From Microvirga sp. 17 mud 1-3 (GTDB lineage: Bacteria > Pseudomonadota > Alphaproteobacteria > Rhizobiales > Beijerinckiaceae), in NCBI RefSeq assembly GCF_003151255.1, contig NZ_CP029481.1, positions 1,736,001 to 1,800,000 on the forward strand: a DNA stretch of 64,000 bases. Reading direction: 5' to 3'. The notes beneath the pieces were generated by a model. The model was not told the DNA's origin. It ran no database searches and saw only the letters and a list, made by a program, of their open reading frames with translations. Shown piece by piece: positions 27,009-35,498 of this stretch (positions within the stretch are counted from its first letter, which is position 1; every line of letters starts with the position of its first letter). The position numbers and the translations under genes are program-made.

Positions 27009-28739
27009 ATGGATGCGCGCCGGATCGACAAGTCGCGATTGCCCAGCCGTCATGTGACGGAAGGGCCGGCTCGCGCTCCGCATCGCTCCTACCTCTACGC
27101 CATGGGCCTGACGAAGGAGCAGATCGACCAGCCGCTCGTCGGCGTCGCGACCTGCTGGAACGAGGCCGCCCCCTGCAACATCTCCCTCATGCGCCAGGCC
27201 CAGGCCGTGAAGAAGGGCGTCGCCTCCGCGTCCGGCACGCCGCGGGAGTTCTGCACCATCACGGTGACCGATGGCATCGCCATGGGCCACCAGGGCATGA
27301 AGGCGTCGCTGCCGTCCCGTGAGGTCATCGCCGACTCGGTCGAGCTGACCATGCGCGGCCACTCCTACGATGCGCTTGTGGGCATGGCCGGGTGCGACAA
27401 GTCCCTTCCGGGCATGATGATGGCCATGGTGCGCCTCAACGTGCCGTCGATCTTCATTTATGGCGGCTCGATCCTGCCGGGCTCATTCCGTGGCCGCCAG
27501 GTTACGGTGCAGGATCTCTTCGAGGCGGTGGGCAAGTATTCGGTCGGCGAGATGTCCGACGAGGACCTGACGGAGCTGGAGCAGGTCGCCTGTCCGTCCG
27601 CCGGGGCCTGCGGCGCGCAGTTCACGGCCAACACCATGGCGACCGTGTCCGAGGCCATCGGCCTGGCGCTGCCTTATTCGGCCGGTGCCCCGGCGCCTTA
27701 TGAAATTCGCGACCGGTTCTGCGCCATGGCGGGCGAGATGGTGATGGAGCTCATCGCCCGGAACATCCGCCCGCGCGACATCGTCACCCGCAAGGCGCTG
27801 GAGAACGCCGCGACCGTCGTGGCCGCCTCCGGCGGATCGACGAACGCGGCCCTGCATCTTCCGGCCATCGCTCACGAGGCCGGCATCAAGTTCGATCTCT
27901 TCGACGTGGCCGAGATCTTCCGGCGCACCCCCTATATCGCGGATCTCAAGCCCGGCGGCCGCTACGTCGCAAAGGACATGTTCGAGGCCGGCGGTGTGCC
28001 GCTCCTCATGAAGACCCTGCTGGATAACGGCTTCCTGCACGGCGACACCCTGACGGTTACGGGCCGCACCATGGCCGAGAACCTCGCCTCCGTGAAATGG
28101 AACCCCGACCAGGACGTGGTCCGGCCCGCCGACCAGCCGATCACCCCGACGGGCGGTGTCGTCGGCCTCAAGGGCAACCTCGCACCCGAAGGCGCCATCG
28201 TGAAGGTGGCCGGGATCCCCGGACACAAGCAGACCTTCCGCGGGCCCGCACGGGTCTTCGACGGCGAGGAAGCCTGTTTCCAGGCGGTGTCCGACCGGCG
28301 CTATCGGGAGGGCGAGGTCCTCGTGATCCGCTACGAGGGGCCGCGCGGCGGTCCCGGTATGCGCGAGATGCTCTCGACCACGGCAGCCTTGTACGGGCAG
28401 GGGATGGGAGACCGGGTGGCCCTGATCACCGACGGCCGCTTCTCGGGAGCGACCCGCGGCTTCTGCATCGGCCATGTGGGGCCGGAAGCTGCCGTGGGCG
28501 GACCCATCGGCCTCCTCGAGGATGGGGACATCATCGCGATCGATGCGGTCCGGGGCACCATCGATGTCGAACTTTCCGAGGAGGAACTGGCCCGTCGCCG
28601 CGCCGCCTGGCGCCCGCGCGAGACGAGTTCCGCCTCCGGCTACCTTTGGAAATATGCGCAAACCGTGGGGCCTGCGCGGGATGGGGCTGTGACCCATCCG
28701 GGCGGCGCCGCAGAAAAAGAAACCTATGCGGACGTCTAG
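27009..28739 (+). CDS. ilvD: Dihydroxy-acid dehydratase
   Basis: 576-residue IlvD/Edd family enzyme. The iron-sulfur ligands lie in [25 protein letters not shown] and [33 protein letters not shown] and [23 protein letters not shown] complete the signature. It dehydrates 2,3-dihydroxy-isovalerate and -methylvalerate in valine, leucine and isoleucine synthesis. The shorter length with SGATRG motif fits the branch that also includes sugar-acid dehydratases (IlvD/AraD), so a sugar-acid substrate cannot be fully excluded. Its 3' end overlaps exoR by 14 bases. Confidence 0.88.
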   Translation: MDARRIDKSRLPSRHVTEGPARAPHRSYLYAMGLTKEQIDQPLVGVATCWNEAAPCNISLMRQAQAVKKGVASASGTPREFCTITVTDGIAMGHQGMKASLPSREVIADSVELTMRGHSYDALVGMAGCDKSLPGMMMAMVRLNVPSIFIYGGSILPGSFRGRQVTVQDLFEAVGKYSVGEMSDEDLTELEQVACPSAGACGAQFTANTMATVSEAIGLALPYSAGAPAPYEIRDRFCAMAGEMVMELIARNIRPRDIVTRKALENAATVVAASGGSTNAALHLPAIAHEAGIKFDLFDVAEIFRRTPYIADLKPGGRYVAKDMFEAGGVPLLMKTLLDNGFLHGDTLTVTGRTMAENLASVKWNPDQDVVRPADQPITPTGGVVGLKGNLAPEGAIVKVAGIPGHKQTFRGPARVFDGEEACFQAVSDRRYREGEVLVIRYEGPRGGPGMREMLSTTAALYGQGMGDRVALITDGRFSGATRGFCIGHVGPEAAVGGPIGLLEDGDIIAIDAVRGTIDVELSEEELARRRAAWRPRETSSASGYLWKYAQTVGPARDGAVTHPGGAAEKETYADV

Positions 28740-29541
28740 ACTCATTGCCGTCGTTTTGGGGGCGGCCGTCTTCTGCCCTGGCGCAGCCCTAGCGCTCGAT
28801 GCAGCGCCGCGTCCGCAGCCATTGATGCCGGCGACGAAATACGGCTCGGTGCGCGAAGCCTTGCGCACCGGGATGCGCGACTACAATGCCGGGGACAAGC
28901 TCGGCGCCGTGCAGGCGCTGGAATATGCAGCCGGCCAGGGGCACACGCTCGCCCTCTGGAAGCTCGGTCGCATGTATGCCGATGGGGACGGCGTGCAGCA
29001 CGACGACCTGAAGGCCTTCGAATATTTCTCCAAGCTCGCGGACCAGAATGCCGACGAGAGCCCGGATTCCCCGAACGCTCCGGTGATCTCAAGCGCCTTC
29101 GTGGCTTTGGGCACCTATTTCCTCGACGGAATCAAGGGGTCCTACGTGGCCGCAAATCCGACGCGGGCCGTGGAGATGTTCAACTACGCCGCATCCTATT
29201 TCAGCGACTCGAATGCCCAGTACAACCTGGCCCGGCTCTACATGGAGGGCACGGGAGTCGAGAAGGACGTGCGGCTGGCCGCGCGCTGGCTGAACCTCGC
29301 GGCTGAAAAGGGCCACCACCCATCCCAGGCGGTCCTCGGCCATCTGCTCATCACCGGGCAGGGCGTGCCGCGGCAGCGGGCCAGGGGTCTCATGTGGCTG
29401 ACGCTCGCCCGTGAGGCGATCGATCCCGCCAAGGACCAGTGGATCGCGAAGCTCTACGACGATGCCTTCTCGAATGCGGGCGAGAGCGACCGCAAGCTCG
29501 CCCTCGCGTTGCTCGAGCAATACATCCAGTCACGCCACTAA
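28726..29541 (+). CDS. exoR: ExoR-like periplasmic Sel1-repeat regulator
   Basis: 271-residue protein with a signal peptide (cut near ALA, residue 23) and tandem Sel1/TPR-like repeats: GHTLALWKLGRMYADGDGV, NAQYNLARLYMEGTGVEKD and HPSQAVLGHLLITGQGV. The block VREALRTGMRDYNAGDKLGAV and the C-terminal FSNAGESDRKLALALLEQYI follow ExoR of rhizobia. There ExoR binds and silences the ExoS sensor of the ExoS/ChvI system and controls exopolysaccharide, motility and envelope stress, being proteolysed on acid stress. The start lies 14 bases inside ilvD with an A-rich AGAAAAAGAA upstream, so it is likely coupled to ilvD. Confidence 0.87.
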   Translation: MRTSRLIAVVLGAAVFCPGAALALDAAPRPQPLMPATKYGSVREALRTGMRDYNAGDKLGAVQALEYAAGQGHTLALWKLGRMYADGDGVQHDDLKAFEYFSKLADQNADESPDSPNAPVISSAFVALGTYFLDGIKGSYVAANPTRAVEMFNYAASYFSDSNAQYNLARLYMEGTGVEKDVRLAARWLNLAAEKGHHPSQAVLGHLLITGQGVPRQRARGLMWLTLAREAIDPAKDQWIAKLYDDAFSNAGESDRKLALALLEQYIQSRH

Positions 29542-29598
29542 CGTTCTGGATCTAAACGGAATTCGGCGTTCACGCCCGCTCGCGGGCATTCCTGCACC

Positions 29599-30384
29599 TC
29601 AGTCGATATCCAGATCTACCATGACCGGGACGTGGTCCGACGGCTTGTCCCAGCCGCGGACCTCCCGGCGGATGGAGGCCGTTCGGAGCCGGTCCTGCGC
29701 CTGCGGCGAGAGGAGCAGGTGGTCGATCCGGATACCGTTGTTCCGCTGGAAGGCGCCGGCCTGGTAATCCCAGAAAGAATAGAGGCCAGGCTGGTCGTTG
29801 CAGGTCCGCACCGCATCGCCGAACCCGAGATTCAGGAGGGTGCGGAACTTGGCCCGGCTCTCCGGGCGGTAGAGGGCGTCATTGAGCCAGGCGGCCGGGT
29901 CGGCCGCATCTTCCGGCTCAGGGATCACGTTGTAGTCCCCGCAGAGCACCAACGGCTCCTCCAGGGCGAGGAGGCGCTGCGCATGGGCCGTGAGCCGGTC
30001 CATCCAGGCGAGCTTATAATCGAATTTCGGCGTGTCGACGGGATTGCCGTTAGGCAGATAGATCGAAGCCACCCGGACCACGCCGCTTTCGGTCGAGACG
30101 ACCCCTTCGAGATAGCGGGCCTGCTCGTCCGTCTCGTCGCCCGGCAGGCCGCGGCGGACGTCCTCGAGCGGGCGCTTGGATAGGATCGCGACGCCGTTAT
30201 AGGCCTTCTGCCCGTGGGTGACGACGTTGTAGCCCAGGGCCTCCACGTCGCTCCTCGGGAACGCCTCGTCCATGCATTTCAGTTCCTGCAGGCAGAGGAC
30301 GTCCGGCTCGGCGCTTTTTACGAAAGTGACGAGGTGGTCCAGTCTCTGCTTGATCGAATTGACGTTCCAGGTGGCGATCCTCAT
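29599..30384 (-). CDS. xth: Exodeoxyribonuclease III (AP endonuclease)
   Basis: 261-residue exonuclease/endonuclease/phosphatase fold protein. The start MRIATWNVNSIKQRL has the metal-binding Asn. LCLQELKC holds the metal Glu, then YNGVAILSK, LCGDYNVIPEPEDA, GLYSFWDYQAGAF, RIDHLLLS and the catalytic SDHVPVMVDL. It removes nucleotides from 3' ends and cuts at abasic sites in base excision repair. The start at 30384 is preferred; the frame stays open to 30510 but the extra 42 residues have no family counterpart and would overlap the divergent ceramidase-like gene. Confidence 0.96.
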   Translation of the reverse strand: MRIATWNVNSIKQRLDHLVTFVKSAEPDVLCLQELKCMDEAFPRSDVEALGYNVVTHGQKAYNGVAILSKRPLEDVRRGLPGDETDEQARYLEGVVSTESGVVRVASIYLPNGNPVDTPKFDYKLAWMDRLTAHAQRLLALEEPLVLCGDYNVIPEPEDAADPAAWLNDALYRPESRAKFRTLLNLGFGDAVRTCNDQPGLYSFWDYQAGAFQRNNGIRIDHLLLSPQAQDRLRTASIRREVRGWDKPSDHVPVMVDLDID

Positions 30385-30469
30385 CGTCTCTCTCGCATCG
30401 TCTTTCCAAGCCGTTTCATCGGATGTTCGCCCAAGGCTGGCAAGGTAAAACCGGAATCCATCAACACGG

Positions 30470-31156
30470 ATGCTCTCCATGCCGGCCTCCTGGTTCGCCC
30501 CGGTCGACAATTACTGCGAACGGACTGACCCGTCCTTCTGGTCCGAGCCCCTGAACGCCGTCACGAACGCCGCCTTTCTGCTGGCGGCGGTCTACGCCTT
30601 CGTCCAATGGCGCAGGGCAGGCGGGCGGGACGTGGCCGTTCTCTGGCTCATCGCCGTGACGGCGGTGGTCGGCATCGGGAGCTTTCTCTTCCACACCGTC
30701 GCCGAGCGTTGGGCGCTCCTGGCCGACGTGGTGCCGATTGCGGTCTTCATCTACGGCTATTTCCTCCTGGCGATGGGTCGTTACCTGCGGCTCAGGCCCA
30801 CCGCGGCCATTCTGGCGACCGCCGCGTTCATGGCCTTCAACATCGGGTTCGAGCCCCTCTGGCGCAGCGTCTTCCCACAGGTGACGCTCAACGGCTCTCT
30901 CGGCTATGTGCCGGCCGCGGCCGCTCTTCTGGGCGTAGGGCTCGCCTGTCTCGCCGGGAAGGAGCGGGAAGCCGGAAGGACGCTGCTCACGGCTGCTGCC
31001 GTGTTCGCCATCTCCCTGACGTTCCGCTCCCTCGACCGGTTCCTCTGCACGACATTGCCGACGGGAACGCATTTCCTGTGGCATGTGCTCAACGCGGTCG
31101 TGCTCGCGATTCTCATGGAGGCGGCCGTTGTGCACGGGAGGAAGGAGACCCGATGA
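30470..31156 (+). CDS. Ceramidase-like membrane hydrolase (CREST family)
   Basis: 228-residue membrane protein with about seven helices. Three CREST-superfamily motifs are visible: YCERTDPSFWSEPLNAVTN (Glu/Asp/Asn), VGIGSFLFHT (Ser and His) and GTHFLWHVLNA (paired His), which form the Zn site in alkaline ceramidases and PAQR proteins. A lipid amidase activity is therefore plausible; the natural substrate in a bacterium is unknown. The start may be 30470 or 30479; neither has a clear ribosome-binding site. It overlaps the next gene as ATGA. Confidence 0.88.
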   Translation: MLSMPASWFAPVDNYCERTDPSFWSEPLNAVTNAAFLLAAVYAFVQWRRAGGRDVAVLWLIAVTAVVGIGSFLFHTVAERWALLADVVPIAVFIYGYFLLAMGRYLRLRPTAAILATAAFMAFNIGFEPLWRSVFPQVTLNGSLGYVPAAAALLGVGLACLAGKEREAGRTLLTAAAVFAISLTFRSLDRFLCTTLPTGTHFLWHVLNAVVLAILMEAAVVHGRKETR

Positions 31157-31698
31157 TCGAGATCCACGGCTATGCCATCGTGTCCGATGACGACCGCATC
31201 GCGGATGCGGAGGGGCGGATGCCTGAGGCCCTGCGCAGCGAGGCGGACTGGGCCTATTTCCAGGCGGAGCTCGACCGTTCGGCCGCGACCGTGCTCGGGC
31301 GCCTGGGCCATGAGGCTCACCCCAATCCACGTGGGCGGTTGCGCATCGTCGTGTCGTCCTCGGTACCGGGGCTGGAGCGGCGCGCGGATGGCTGGTGGTG
31401 GAACCCAGAGGCGAAGCCCTGGGAGGATGCCGTTCGGACCATTCTTCCCGCAGGCGGGCGCATCGCCGTCCCGGGCGGCCGGAGGGTCTTCGACCTGTTC
31501 CTTGCCATCGGCTACACGGCCTTTCACCTGACCCGGGCGGAAGGCGTCCGGATCCCCGGCGGCGTCGCCCTGTTCTCAGCCTGCGACCGCGGCGCGAGCG
31601 CCGAAGCTGTTCTGGGTGGAGCAGGGCTCGTCCCGGGGGAACGCCAGATCCTCGACCCGCGGGGACCCGTCACCCTGAATATCTGGAGCCGCGCCTGA
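31153..31698 (+). CDS. Dihydrofolate reductase-fold protein (RibD C-terminal-like)
   Basis: 181-residue protein with features of the DHFR/RibD-C fold. These are an N-terminal strand IEIHGYAIVSDDDRIADAEGRMP, an ATVLGRLGHEAHPNPRGRLRIVVSS segment in the NADPH-binding position, and IAVPGGRRVFDLFLAIGYTAFHLTRA, which is the GG-x-x-LF helix. It probably binds NADPH and reduces an unknown substrate. AAGGAGA precedes the ATG, which overlaps the ceramidase-like stop by four bases, so the pair is co-translated. Confidence 0.8.
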   Translation: MIEIHGYAIVSDDDRIADAEGRMPEALRSEADWAYFQAELDRSAATVLGRLGHEAHPNPRGRLRIVVSSSVPGLERRADGWWWNPEAKPWEDAVRTILPAGGRIAVPGGRRVFDLFLAIGYTAFHLTRAEGVRIPGGVALFSACDRGASAEAVLGGAGLVPGERQILDPRGPVTLNIWSRA

Positions 31699-31780
31699 CG
31701 CCGGGCGCCTTTGGCTGCCCTAGGATCGAAACCTTGGCAGGGTTGGTACGTTGATCCCTGAACGGTAAGGGAGAGAGGCC

Positions 31781-32191
31781 ATGCGATACCTTCCCCTGAC
31801 GGCTGCCCTTGCGGGCCTTGTTCTGGCCGGCACGGCCATGGCGCAAAGCGGCAGCTCCGGAGGAGCGTCCGGCGCGGCTGGAGGGTCTTCCACATCCTCG
31901 GGTTCCTCCCCGGGAGCGGGGAGTTCCGCCTCGCCTGGGTCCTCGCCCGTCACGCCGACGGCTCCCATCCCGCCTCCCGGGACGCAAGGAAGCAGCGGTG
32001 CACCTGCGGCCGGCGGAACTGATGCAGGACCAGGCACGACCGGCTCGACCGGTCCGGGTGTTGGCGGCCCCAGCGTACGACGCCCGACGGACCCGTCCGC
32101 GCTTGCGCCCACAGAGCGGGAAGATGCCCTGGCTCGACGCAGTCGGGAGATCGACCAGCGGGTGCGGCGCGGGATCTGCAACGGCTGCTGA
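31781..32191 (+). CDS. Secreted low-complexity Gly/Ser/Pro-rich protein
   Basis: 136-residue protein with a signal peptide (cut after AMA, residue 21). It is followed by about 80 residues of Gly, Ser, Pro and Thr, then a charged C-terminal helix (PTEREDALARRSREIDQRVRRG) and a CNGC end. No family is recognisable. The two terminal cysteines could form a disulfide or bind a metal. Likely periplasmic. Confidence 0.7.
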   Translation: MRYLPLTAALAGLVLAGTAMAQSGSSGGASGAAGGSSTSSGSSPGAGSSASPGSSPVTPTAPIPPPGTQGSSGAPAAGGTDAGPGTTGSTGPGVGGPSVRRPTDPSALAPTEREDALARRSREIDQRVRRGICNGC

Positions 32192-32303
32192 CGGGCTTTG
32201 GCTCTTCGCCTGCGAGACGGGAATTTACGGCTTCGCTCGAACAATCCTAGCGCAACGGTGTTTCCTTCATGGAGCCAGGCTCCATGCAACCGAGGAAACA
32301 CTC

Positions 32304-32432
32304 ATGCCAGATCGCAAGGACGAGCAACGCCAGGACCGCCAACGCCAGGAAGAGCAGCGTCAGCAGCAGAACGCGGATCGTCAGCGTCAGGGCGGCGGCC
32401 GTCAGAAACAGGAGGAGCGTCGGCAACGCTGA
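32304..32432 (+). CDS. Gln/Arg-rich microprotein (42 residues)
   Basis: Short frame beginning MPDRKDEQRQDRQRQ and remaining almost only Gln, Arg, Glu, Asp and Lys to its stop. GAGGAA sits six bases before the ATG, and a perfect hairpin follows its stop, so it looks like a self-contained transcription unit. It is predicted disordered or one long helix and could bind nucleic acid. Function unknown. Confidence 0.6.
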   Translation: MPDRKDEQRQDRQRQEEQRQQQNADRQRQGGGRQKQEERRQR

Positions 32433-32455
32433 TCGCACTCTTTGGAACGAATTTC

Positions 32456-32490
32456 GAAGCGGGGCTTTGAAGCCCCGCTTCTTCGTTTCG
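32456..32490 (+). terminator. Hairpin after the Gln/Arg-rich microprotein
   Basis: Perfect 12-bp arms GAAGCGGGGCTT and AAGCCCCGCTTC with a 2-base centre, followed by a T-rich TTCGTTTCG. It ends just before the start of the ClpP-like gene. Confidence 0.75.
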
Positions 32491-32499
32491 GGGGCCGAA

Positions 32500-33054
32500 A
32501 TGCCCGATGGGCCGCATCTCGCAAAGCCGGATATCTGCCTCTACGGCTCCGTGGACGATGCCATGTTCCACGACTTCCAGGACAAGCTGAACAAGGTCCC
32601 GGAGGGGCGGCCCGTGGTCGTGGAGCTGATGACCTTCGGGGGTGACGCGGATGTGGGACGCCGCATCGCCTTGGAGGTTCGCCTTGCGCGCAAGCGCACG
32701 GGGCAGGACTTTTTCTTTCTCGGTAAGACCGTAGTCTATTCCTCGGGCGTCACGATCATGGCGGCATTCCCGCGCGCCAACCGCTACCTGACCCGGGATA
32801 CGGTCCTGCTGATCCATGGTCGCCGCATGGACAAGCACATCCATTTCACCGGCTCCCTCTCCACGAGCATCCAGATCGCAAAGGACATGCTCGCACAGCT
32901 CGAGATCGGCGTACGCCTTGAACGGGAGGGCTTCGTCGAGCTCATCGCCGGCAGCGATGTCGGCGAAGAGGAGATTTTCCGCCTCGCCGAGACCAGCTGG
33001 TATCTCTCGGCCGAAGAAGCCCTGAGCCGTGGCCTTATCGCGGGTATCCTGTGA
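32500..33054 (+). CDS. ClpP-like peptidase (S14 family, stand-alone)
   Basis: 184-residue protein of the ClpP/crotonase fold. VVVELMTFGGDADVGRRIA gives the oxyanion strand, TVVYSSGVTIMAAFP the nucleophile Ser region, and DTVLLIHGRRMDKHIHFTG the His region. The C-terminal ETSWYLSAEEALSRGLIAGIL is typical of ClpP-like helices. Not the housekeeping ClpP (no MPYVMA-type motif) and no ATPase is adjacent. The frame is open upstream to 32269, but that part reads through the preceding microprotein region and hairpin, so 32500 is chosen. Substrate unknown. Confidence 0.82.
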   Translation: MPDGPHLAKPDICLYGSVDDAMFHDFQDKLNKVPEGRPVVVELMTFGGDADVGRRIALEVRLARKRTGQDFFFLGKTVVYSSGVTIMAAFPRANRYLTRDTVLLIHGRRMDKHIHFTGSLSTSIQIAKDMLAQLEIGVRLEREGFVELIAGSDVGEEEIFRLAETSWYLSAEEALSRGLIAGIL

Positions 33055-33063
33055 GGCCGGGCC

Positions 33064-34155
33064 TCAGGCGGCCTGTCCAAGCGACGGATAATCCGTATAG
33101 CCCTCCGCTCCGCCGCCGTAGAACGTCGCCCGGTCCGGCGCATTGAGCGGCGCGTTCAGGCGGAAGCGCTCGGCGAGGTCCGGATTGGCGATGTAGAGAC
33201 GGCCGAATGCCACAAGATCGGCACGGCCGCTGGCAACGGCCTCGCTCGCCATGGCGTGATCGTAGCCGTTATTGGCGATGTAGGCGCCTCGGAATGACTT
33301 GCGCAGGCCGGCATAATCCACCTGCACCGCGTTGCGGTCGCCCTGGGTGGCGCCCTCGATCATGTGGATGAAGCCGATCCCTAAACCGTCGAGGCGCTCG
33401 ACCACATGGGAGAACAGGGCCTGCGGGTCGGAATCGGCCGCATCGTTCACGGGTGCCGGCGACAGCCGGATACCGACGCGGCTCTTGTCCCACACCTTCA
33501 GGACCGCTTCGACCGCCTCGACCGTCAAGCGTGCCCGGTTCTCGATCGATCCGCCATAGGCATCGTGACGCTTGTTCGATCCGTCCTTCATGAACTGGTC
33601 GAGCAGGTAACCGTTGGCGCCGTGGAGTTCCACGCCATCGAAGCCCGCTTCCTTAGCGTTGCGTGCTGCCGCCTCGTAGTCGCGCAGGATGCGCGGGATT
33701 TCCGAGAGTTCGAGTGCCCGCGGCTCCGAGACATCCGCAAAGCCGCTCGACAGGAATGTCTTGGTGTTGGCCCGAAGCGCCGACGGGCCGACCGGGGCCG
33801 CGCCGTTCTCCTGGAGCGATACGTGAGAGACCCGGCCCACATGCCAGAGCTGGATGAAGATGCGCCCGCCGGCCTTGTGGACCGCATCTGTCACCTTCCG
33901 CCAGCCGGCGACCTGCTCGGGCGAATAGATACCGGGCGTGCTCAGATAACCCTGGCCTTCGCGCGAGATCTGCGAGCCCTCTGAGATCAGGAGACCGGCG
34001 CCGGCGCGCTGGGCGTAATAGGTCGCCGCGAGCGGACCGGGCACCTCTCTTTCGGCAGCGCGGTTGCGCGTGAGGGGCGCCATGACGAGGCGGTTCGGCA
34101 GGGTGAGGTCGCCGAGGCTGAACGGCTGGAAAAGCGGGTCTTGGTTCTCGGACAT
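33064..34155 (-). CDS. nemA: Old yellow enzyme family alkene reductase (NemA-like)
   Basis: 363-residue FMN-dependent TIM-barrel reductase. LPNRLVMAPLTRNRA is the N-terminal FMN site, IFIQLWHVGRVSH follows, and FDGVELHGANGYLLDQFMKDGSNKRHDAYGGS contains the substrate His-x-x-Asn pair and tyrosine. GRADLVAFGRLYIANPDL binds the phosphate. It reduces activated C=C bonds, maleimides, nitro-esters and similar electrophiles with NADPH. GAGAGG precedes the ATG. An aldo/keto reductase gene lies upstream on the same strand with a 230-bp gap, so joint regulation is uncertain. Confidence 0.93.
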   Translation of the reverse strand: MSENQDPLFQPFSLGDLTLPNRLVMAPLTRNRAAEREVPGPLAATYYAQRAGAGLLISEGSQISREGQGYLSTPGIYSPEQVAGWRKVTDAVHKAGGRIFIQLWHVGRVSHVSLQENGAAPVGPSALRANTKTFLSSGFADVSEPRALELSEIPRILRDYEAAARNAKEAGFDGVELHGANGYLLDQFMKDGSNKRHDAYGGSIENRARLTVEAVEAVLKVWDKSRVGIRLSPAPVNDAADSDPQALFSHVVERLDGLGIGFIHMIEGATQGDRNAVQVDYAGLRKSFRGAYIANNGYDHAMASEAVASGRADLVAFGRLYIANPDLAERFRLNAPLNAPDRATFYGGGAEGYTDYPSLGQAA

Positions 34156-34386
34156 GGATTTTGCCTCTCAGGGCTGTGGAATTTGCGAAAACACGTGCCA
34201 GCTTGACATAAGGAGACTTCCGGGCAGCGCAAGGCATTCCTCCCATGCGCGCCGTCCGGGATGTGTATCGCCGAGCGCATGGATGCCGCGGTCTTGCCGG
34301 GCCCCACCGCTGCGATTTTCAGTCACGAGCCAGTCCATCGTGCGGCACCAGCCATGAGAGAGCTGATTCCGCACAGCAACGGGGCG

Positions 34387-35343
34387 TCAGGCTACCTCGG
34401 CGCTTGCCTTGCCCAAGTGCTCCAGCGCAGCTTTGTCGAGACGCAGGCGTGTCGCGGCGATCAGGTCGTCGAGCTGCTCGGGACGGGAGGCGCTCGCAAT
34501 CGGCGCCGTGATGCTGGGCTGAGCCATGAGCCAAGCCACCGCAACCTGGGCCGGACTCGCGCCATGGTGGAGGGCCACTTCGTCGAGGGCCGTCAGGATG
34601 CGCCGCCCGCGGTCGGTGAGATACTTCGCCATGTTCGCGCCACGGACGCTTTTGCCGAAATCCTTCTCAGAGCGGTACTTGCCTGTCAGGAAGCCGGCCG
34701 CGAGCGCGTAATAGGGAATGACGCCGACTTCGTTCTCGCGGCACACGGGCTCCAGGTCGCGCTCGAACGCAGCGCGGTCGGACAGGTTGTAGAGGGGCTG
34801 CAGGCTCTCGTAGCGGGGAAGGCCCATCCGGGCGCTGATCGCAAGCGCCTCCTTGAGGCGCTCGGCCGTGAAGTTCGATGCGCCGATGACGCGCACCTTG
34901 CCGCTTGCGATCAAGTCACCGTAGGCGCTCAGGGTTTCCTCCTGCGGCGTCTCAAGGTCGTCCCGGTGTGACTGATAGAGATCGATATAGGTTGTCTGGA
35001 GCCGCCGCAGGGATTCGTCCACGGCCTCCATGATCCGGGCGCGCGACAGGCCCTTCTTGTCGGGACCCATCTCGGAGCCGACCTTCGTTGCAATGATCAC
35101 CTGGTCGCGATTGCCGCGGGCCTTCATCCATTTACCGATGATGGCCTCCGACTCGCCACCTTCATGGCCTGGAACCCAGCGGGAATAGACGTCCGCCGTG
35201 TCGATGAAGTTGCACCCGGCTTCCATGAAGGCATCGAGGACCTTGAACGATGTCGGTTCATCCGCCGTCCATCCGAAGACGTTGCCGCCGAGGCAGAGGG
35301 GCGAAACCATGAGGTTGGAGCGACCCAAGCGACGCTTTTCCAT
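34387..35343 (-). CDS. Aldo/keto reductase
   Basis: 318-residue NADPH-dependent aldo/keto reductase. It starts MEKRRLGRSNLMVSPLCLGG, then NFIDTADVYSRWVPGHEGGESE (catalytic Asp and Tyr), IIATKVGSEMG (catalytic Lys), YIDLYQSHRDD (catalytic His position) and the C-terminal cofactor site IASASRPEQLDDLI. It resembles the YajO/PdxI-like and general oxidoreductase subgroup; the substrate is unknown. The start at 35343 has AGGAGA upstream; the longer frame to 35427 is unlikely. Confidence 0.92.
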   Translation of the reverse strand: MEKRRLGRSNLMVSPLCLGGNVFGWTADEPTSFKVLDAFMEAGCNFIDTADVYSRWVPGHEGGESEAIIGKWMKARGNRDQVIIATKVGSEMGPDKKGLSRARIMEAVDESLRRLQTTYIDLYQSHRDDLETPQEETLSAYGDLIASGKVRVIGASNFTAERLKEALAISARMGLPRYESLQPLYNLSDRAAFERDLEPVCRENEVGVIPYYALAAGFLTGKYRSEKDFGKSVRGANMAKYLTDRGRRILTALDEVALHHGASPAQVAVAWLMAQPSITAPIASASRPEQLDDLIAATRLRLDKAALEHLGKASAEVA

Positions 35344-35498
35344 TGCAATCTCCTGCTCCGGCCGATGTGGATCACGGCCCGGACATCTCAAGGGGGATTT
35401 CGAGTGACTGGGCGTATGCTTGTCCAACGTTCTCGCCGGCGCAACGGCTCATGACGAATGCGGGCTTAATCCTGTGGGTTACCGGAAGGACACCCCGA

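Noticed and set aside
27483..28868. 461-codon reverse frame opposite ilvD
   Set aside because: Antisense to a complete IlvD with all Fe-S ligands; no ribosome-binding site or family match.
29574..29587. GCCCGC-TC-GCGGGC hairpin between exoR and xth
   Set aside because: Only a 6-bp stem without a T-run; too weak to call in GC-rich DNA.
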